NCBI GenBank assembly: GCA_964424125.1
Contig: CAYRHS010000127.1
Coordinates: 1-9,241, forward strand
Length of the DNA stretch: 9,241 bases
Source: CAYRHS01 sp964424125
Lineage (GTDB): Bacteria > Actinomycetota > Acidimicrobiia > IMCC26256 > JAOSJL01
Direction of reading: 5' to 3'
In this document: positions 6,384 to 9,241 of the stretch, in pieces
Layout of the letters: each line of letters begins with the position of its first letter
How positions within the stretch are numbered: position 1 is the first letter of the stretch
Notes under the pieces: generated by a model
The model's input: only the letters and a program-made list of their open reading frames with translations
The model's database searches: none
Told to the model about the DNA's origin: nothing
Made by a program: the position numbers and the translations under genes

Positions 6384-7538
6384 TCAATCCCGCCGGAGCA
6401 GAAGAGCCGAGGCCTGCGCGCCCGTGTAGCCGCCGTAGGCCGCGACTCGGCAGTCGGCGACCTGCGCCGCGGCGTGCCCGCGGAGCTGCTTCACACATTC
6501 CACGACGTGCGCGATTCCCAGCACGTACGCGTGGCTGAGCAACCCGCCGTGGGTGTTCAGCGGCAGCACTCCGCCGTCCGCGTCGAGCGCGCCACCCCCG
6601 ACGAACGCGCCGGCCTCGCCTTTCGGGCAGAAGCCCATGTCCTCGAGCTGCATCAGCGCGACGATCGTGAAGGGGTCGTAGAGCGTCAGGACGTCGACGT
6701 CGGACGGCGACAACCCGGCCATGGCGAACGCACCCGGCGCCGCGAACACCTGGGGCGTTGCCGTGAAATCGCCCTGCTGGCTCCAGTGGCTCCCCGCGCT
6801 GCTCTCCCCTTCTCCCACACCCGCGACGACCGCGGGAGGATGGGGCAGATCGCGCGCGCGCTCGACCGACGTCGTCACGAACGCGGCGCCGCCGTCCGAG
6901 ATCAGACAGGAATCCAGGACGCGCAGTGGGTCGGCGAGCATCGGAGAGGCCAGGTACTCGCCCAGGTCCATGGTCCGGTCGTGCATGACCGCGTCTGGGT
7001 TCCGGTTGGCGTGCCGCCGCGCAGACACTGCGATCGCCCCGAACTGCTCGGGGGTGGTTCCGTACTCGTACATGTGGCGTCGCATGATCGTGGCGAAGTA
7101 GACGGGTTGCGGGAACCAGCCGAACGGGACCTCGAGGTTGGCCTTGAGCGACTGACGCGCGTGGAACTCGCCCGGACCCGCGGTCATGGCCGACCGTCGG
7201 CTGGCCAACGCGACCGGGAACACGTTGAGCACGTGCCGGGCCTCGCCGGCCTCGATCGCTCGGGCCGCGAGGTAGGGGGCGGTGGCGGCCCAACTCATCC
7301 CGCCACCCCACGGCGACGTCCAGAGCTCGTGCTTCGTACCGAAGTGCTCGTGGAAGGCCGGCTCGTCGAAGTCCGCGAACGCGCCGCTGAACGTCAGGCC
7401 GTCGATGTCACCGGGTTCGAGCCCCGCATCGGCGATCGCCCGTTCGGCGGCCTCCGCGCCGATGGATCGCGCCGATCGGCTCGAGGCCTTCGTGTAGGGC
7501 GTCTCTCCGATCCCCACGATGGCGACCGCACCGCTCAC
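6384..7538 (-). CDS. Thiolase-superfamily protein of the SCP2-thiolase/Ltp type (about 384 aa), lacking thiolase cysteines
   Basis: Thiolase fold throughout: VAIVGIGETPYTKAS at the N-terminus, LYDPFTI (residues 286-292), and NTHGGLLSHAY (328-338) in place of the thiolase histidine loop. The nucleophilic cysteine region reads SPWGGGMSWAA (75-85), glycine where Cys is expected. The C-terminal CxGG motif reads AAYGGYTG (366-373), also without Cys. Classical thiolysis or Claisen condensation is therefore unlikely. With the adjacent DUF35 gene this resembles the Ltp2/ChsH2-DUF35 retro-aldolase that cleaves steroid side chains, where tyrosines serve the rebuilt active site; Y287 and Y338 are candidates here. 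Start: GTG 7538 (V-S-G-A-V-A-I-V-G) fits the family. The frame stays open upstream into the divergent gene's region. No good Shine-Dalgarno is seen, so the exact start is uncertain. The reaction is inference. Confidence 0.88.
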   Translation of the reverse strand: MSGAVAIVGIGETPYTKASSRSARSIGAEAAERAIADAGLEPGDIDGLTFSGAFADFDEPAFHEHFGTKHELWTSPWGGGMSWAATAPYLAARAIEAGEARHVLNVFPVALASRRSAMTAGPGEFHARQSLKANLEVPFGWFPQPVYFATIMRRHMYEYGTTPEQFGAIAVSARRHANRNPDAVMHDRTMDLGEYLASPMLADPLRVLDSCLISDGGAAFVTTSVERARDLPHPPAVVAGVGEGESSAGSHWSQQGDFTATPQVFAAPGAFAMAGLSPSDVDVLTLYDPFTIVALMQLEDMGFCPKGEAGAFVGGGALDADGGVLPLNTHGGLLSHAYVLGIAHVVECVKQLRGHAAAQVADCRVAAYGGYTGAQASALLLRRD

Positions 7539-7541
7539 GTC

Positions 7542-7553
7542 AGCGAGCTCGCT
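7542..7553. repeat. Perfect 12-bp palindrome before the thiolase-fold start
   Basis: AGCGAGCTCGCT equals its own reverse complement and ends 3 bp from the GTG start of the minus-strand gene, where a Shine-Dalgarno would be expected. It could be an operator or affect initiation. In G+C-rich DNA a 12-bp palindrome can also arise by chance. Confidence 0.4.
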
Positions 7554-7610
7554 CGCCCTTCCCCATGTCCGGTCACGCGCCACCGGGCGCGACGATAGCG
7601 ACGCGGCACG

Positions 7611-7640
7611 GCTACCGCCTTTGGGTCCGGATTCGGTAGC
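7611..7640. repeat. Inverted repeat, 7-bp arms with 16-nt spacer
   Basis: GCTACCG (7611-7617) and CGGTAGC (7634-7640) are exact reverse complements separated by 16 nt. The pair lies in the middle of the divergent region, 35-64 bp upstream of the plus-strand start. It might be a regulator site or a weak hairpin; the function is not shown. Confidence 0.35.
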
Positions 7641-7661
7641 GTCCGCAGCCGAGCGCCGATC

Positions 7662-7667
7662 GGAGGA
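7662..7667 (+). promoter_or_regulatory. Ribosome binding site that sets the start of the first amidohydrolase-like gene
   Basis: GGAGGA lies 7 nt before ATG 7675 and 13 nt before the in-frame ATG 7681, so it favours 7675. The tandem paralogue has GGAG at 8576-8579, also 7 nt before its GTG, supporting the same start in both copies (M-G-M-P-T-D and M-P-M-P-T-D). Confidence 0.7.
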
Positions 7668-7674
7668 CTCGCGC

Positions 7675-8560
7675 ATGGGCATGCCCACCGACATCGGGAT
7701 CATCGACCTGATGGTCAACATTCNNNNNNNNNNCCGGTGATCCCGAGCGCTGGTACGACTTCCTGAAGACCCAGTTGCTCGATCGGGAATCGCGCGAGGA
7801 CTTCGAGTTCCCGGCCGAGTACATGTTCCACGAGGTACCGAAATTCGAACAGCTCGACGACCCGATCGCGTTCCTGGTGCAACAGATGGACGCGCACGGG
7901 ATCGACCGGGCGATGATCGGCGTCAGCTTCCACAACAACGAAGCCCGACGGGCGCTCAAGCAGCATCCCGACCGTTTCTTCGGGAGCTTCGAGGTCGACC
8001 CCAATCACGGCATGCAAGGCGTGCGCGAGCTGGAGGCGGCGGTCCGTGAGCTCGGCGTCAAGGCCGCGACTGCCTTCCCCGCGGGCCTGACCCCACAGGT
8101 GCCGATCAACGACAAGAAGTTCTACCCGCTCTACGCCAAGTGCGTGGAGCTCGACATCCCCATCTGCGTATGCACTGGCGTGCCCGGACCGCGCGTGCCG
8201 TTCGCACCACAGGACACGGCCCTCATCGACGAGGTGTGCTGGTTCTTCCCCGAGCTGCGGTTCGTCATGCGCCACGGTGCCGAGCCCTGGACCGAGCTCG
8301 CGGTGAAGCTCATGCTCAAGTGGCCCAACCTCTACTACTCGACCTCCGCGTTCGCGCCCAAGTACTACCCGGACGACATCGTGTACTTCGCGAACACGCG
8401 TGGAGCCGACAAGGTGATCTACGCCGGCTATTTTCCGATGGGTCTGACCCTCGATCGCATCTTCACCGAGATGCCGAACGTACCGTTCCGCGACCACGTC
8501 TGGCCGAAGTTCCTTCGCGAGAACGCGGTCAGGGTCTTCAAGCTCGACGGCACGGGCTGA
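7675..8560 (+). CDS. Amidohydrolase-fold protein (amidohydrolase 2 type), copy 1, interrupted by an assembly gap; metal ligands mostly absent
   Basis: TIM-barrel protein of the amidohydrolase-2 group, expected about 294 aa if the gap is 9 nt. The N-terminus is M-G-M-P-T-D-I-G-I-I-D-L-M-V-N-I, followed by the N run at 7724-7733 and then G-D-P-E-R-W-Y-D-F-L-K. The frame changes across the N run only because it is one base too long; the paralogue reads through without interruption. Metal ligands of the superfamily are mostly missing. IIDLMVN stands where DxHxH is expected. ICVCTG (codons 8162-8179) stands in the strand-5 His region. YAGYFPMG (8420-8443) replaces the usual GSDYP aspartate motif. 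Only H in MRHGAEPW (codon 8273-8275) remains. It could be a metal-independent hydrolase or lactonase, or non-catalytic. A tandem copy follows 26 bp downstream. It is divergent from the thiolase-fold gene. Confidence 0.87.
7724..7733. other. Assembly gap (10 N) inside a coding region
   Basis: Ten undetermined bases. The coding frame before the gap starts codons at positions equal to 1 mod 3; after it, at 2 mod 3. Against the paralogue the offset is 912 before the gap and 911 just after it, so a true gap of 9 nt would give a continuous, equal-length alignment. The N run is probably a placeholder, not a real length. Confidence 0.95.
8279..8333 (+). repeat. 55-bp exact direct repeat, copy 1
   Basis: Identical, base for base, to the last 55 bases of the window (9187-9241), 908 bp apart. 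It lies within the first amidohydrolase-like gene and encodes A-E-P-W-T-E-L-A-V-K-L-M-L-K-W-P-N-L. The base just before it differs between copies (T8278, C9186). Confidence 0.97.
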
Positions 8561-8586
8561 GCGCCGTTCGTCCCTGGAGCTCCACC

Positions 8587-9241
8587 GTGCCGATGCCCAC
8601 AGATCTCGGAATCGTCGACCTCATGATGGGGATCCCGAGCCCGCGCGAAGAGACTGCGCGCAAGTACGACTTCCTCAAGCAGAACCTCCGCGACGCCGAG
8701 AGCCGCGAGCAATTCCGCTTCCCGGCCGAGTACATGTTCAAGGACGTCCCGGAGCACGACGAGATCGACGATCCGGTCGAGTTCCTCCTCGCCGAGATGG
8801 ACCGGTTCGGCATAGAGCGTGCGGTGATCAACGTCGCCGAGAACGAGCACGCGCAACGAGCGCTGCGAGACCACGGCGACCGCTTCCTGGGAAGCGGGTT
8901 CGTCAGCCCCAACCAGGGGATGGAGAGCGTGCGCAAGCTCGAAGCGGCGGTACGGGACCAGGGCGCGACCTCGGCGCAGACCTTCCCCGCCGGCCTCCGA
9001 CCGCCCGTGCCCATCGACGACAAGCGCTTCTTCCCCCTCTACGCGAAGTGCGTCGAGCTCGACCTCCCGATCCTCATGACCGTGGGCGTGCCCGGACCGC
9101 GCGTGCCCTTCGACCCCCAAGACGCGGCACGCCTCGACGAGGTCTGCTGGTTCTTCCCCGAGCTGAAGATCGTCATGCGCCACGGCGCCGAGCCCTGGAC
9201 CGAGCTCGCGGTGAAGCTCATGCTCAAGTGGCCCAACCTCT
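8587..9241 (+). CDS. Amidohydrolase-fold protein, copy 2 (runs off right edge); metal ligands mostly absent
   Basis: Tandem paralogue of the preceding gene; 218 full codons are in the window. GTG 8587 is chosen because GGAG lies 7 nt upstream and the N-terminus M-P-M-P-T-D-L-G matches copy 1; ATG 8593 is the alternative. Shared landmarks are YDFLK, the ESRE...FPAEYMF block, LYAKCVELD, VPGPRVPF, EVCWFFPEL and MRHGAEPW. There is one single-residue deletion relative to copy 1, near NVAENEHAQRAL. As in copy 1, the N-terminal DxHxH is replaced (GIVDLMMGIP) and the strand-5 His region reads ILMTVG, so the canonical metal centre is unlikely. The C-terminal part, including the position of the last metal aspartate, is beyond the edge. 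The two copies have diverged over most of their length, so they probably act on different substrates or as a heteromer; that is inference. Confidence 0.88.
   Translation, partial: MPMPTDLGIVDLMMGIPSPREETARKYDFLKQNLRDAESREQFRFPAEYMFKDVPEHDEIDDPVEFLLAEMDRFGIERAVINVAENEHAQRALRDHGDRFLGSGFVSPNQGMESVRKLEAAVRDQGATSAQTFPAGLRPPVPIDDKRFFPLYAKCVELDLPILMTVGVPGPRVPFDPQDAARLDEVCWFFPELKIVMRHGAEPWTELAVKLMLKWPNL
9187..9241 (+). repeat. 55-bp exact direct repeat, copy 2, ending at the window edge
   Basis: Exact copy of 8279-8333. It ends on the very last base of the window, so the repeat may continue. An end that coincides with an exact internal repeat is typical of an assembly break at a shared k-mer. Confidence 0.97.

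Larger units (their letters stand above)
7539..7674. promoter_or_regulatory. Divergent intergenic region between thiolase-fold and amidohydrolase-like genes
   Basis: 136 bp separate the two divergent units and must hold promoters for both. Two symmetric elements stand out and are listed separately: a perfect 12-bp palindrome at 7542-7553 and a 7-bp inverted repeat at 7611-7617/7634-7640. I find no sigma-70 hexamer pair with acceptable spacing. Confidence 0.5.

Noticed and set aside
6373..7311. Extension of the DUF35 frame to 7311 (459 aa)
   Set aside because: The upstream part is an Arg/Gly-rich shadow of the thiolase-fold gene; ATG 6372 gives a full-length DUF35 protein with its own ribosome binding site.
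7539..7721. Extension of the thiolase-fold gene to 7721
   Set aside because: It would cross the divergent gene's start and ribosome binding site, and the added residues are not family-like; GTG 7538 fits the family N-terminus.
7675..8560. First amidohydrolase-like gene as a frameshifted pseudogene
   Set aside because: The only frame break is at the N run, and a 9-nt gap restores frame and gapless alignment with the paralogue.
7715..9183. Minus-strand open frames opposite the amidohydrolase-like genes (7715-8497 and 8428-9183)
   Set aside because: They are antisense shadows. They resemble each other only because the two plus-strand genes are paralogues.
1..9241. CRISPR arrays, tRNA or rRNA genes, insertion sequences, phage genes
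   Set aside because: I saw no regularly spaced repeats, cloverleaf-like sequences, transposase or phage motifs on either strand.

Overview
The window looks like a contig from an uncultured high-G+C actinobacterium, probably assembled from a metagenome. The DNA is strongly G+C rich with G/C-ending codons. GTG starts are used, and the gene families (paired acyl-CoA dehydrogenases, SDRs, a thiolase-fold protein beside a DUF35 protein, 'amidohydrolase 2' proteins) are those of actinobacterial lipid, steroid and aromatic catabolism. A run of 10 N lies inside one gene. The taxon below class cannot be read from the sequence.

Layout. (1) Positions 4094 down to 1, minus strand: a compact catabolic operon in transcription order SDR (4094-3309), SDR (3283-2507), SDR (2483-1719), acyl-CoA dehydrogenase (1657-401) and a second acyl-CoA dehydrogenase (404 off the left edge). 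Gaps are 25, 23 and 61 bp, then a 4-bp GTGA overlap. (2) Positions 4145-4492, plus strand: a small EthD-family protein, divergent from the operon across a 50-bp gap that holds a near-perfect 15-bp palindrome. (3) Positions 5759-4524, minus strand: an exported, probably lipid-anchored subtilisin-like protease that seems unrelated to the catabolic genes. (4) Positions 7538-5932, minus strand: a two-gene unit of a thiolase-fold protein lacking both thiolase cysteines and a DUF35 zinc-ribbon/OB-fold partner. (5) Positions 7675-9241, plus strand, divergent from (4): two tandem paralogues of an amidohydrolase-fold family in which most metal ligands of the superfamily are absent. The first is interrupted by the N run; the second runs off the right edge.

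How the genes may work together (inference): the dehydrogenases would make an alpha,beta-unsaturated acyl-CoA, the SDRs would interconvert hydroxyl and keto groups, and the thiolase-fold/DUF35 pair would cleave a C-C bond, possibly as a retro-aldolase like the Ltp2/ChsH2-DUF35 pair of steroid side-chain breakdown. The amidohydrolase-like pair might open a ring or hydrolyse an ester or lactone. The substrate cannot be named from the sequence.

The points most worth a second look are the tandem metal-site-less amidohydrolase-fold proteins, the cysteine-less thiolase-fold protein with its DUF35 partner, the operator-like palindrome at 4099-4113, and two assembly signals. The N run is exactly one base too long for the reading frame, and the last 55 bases of the window are an exact copy of an internal segment.
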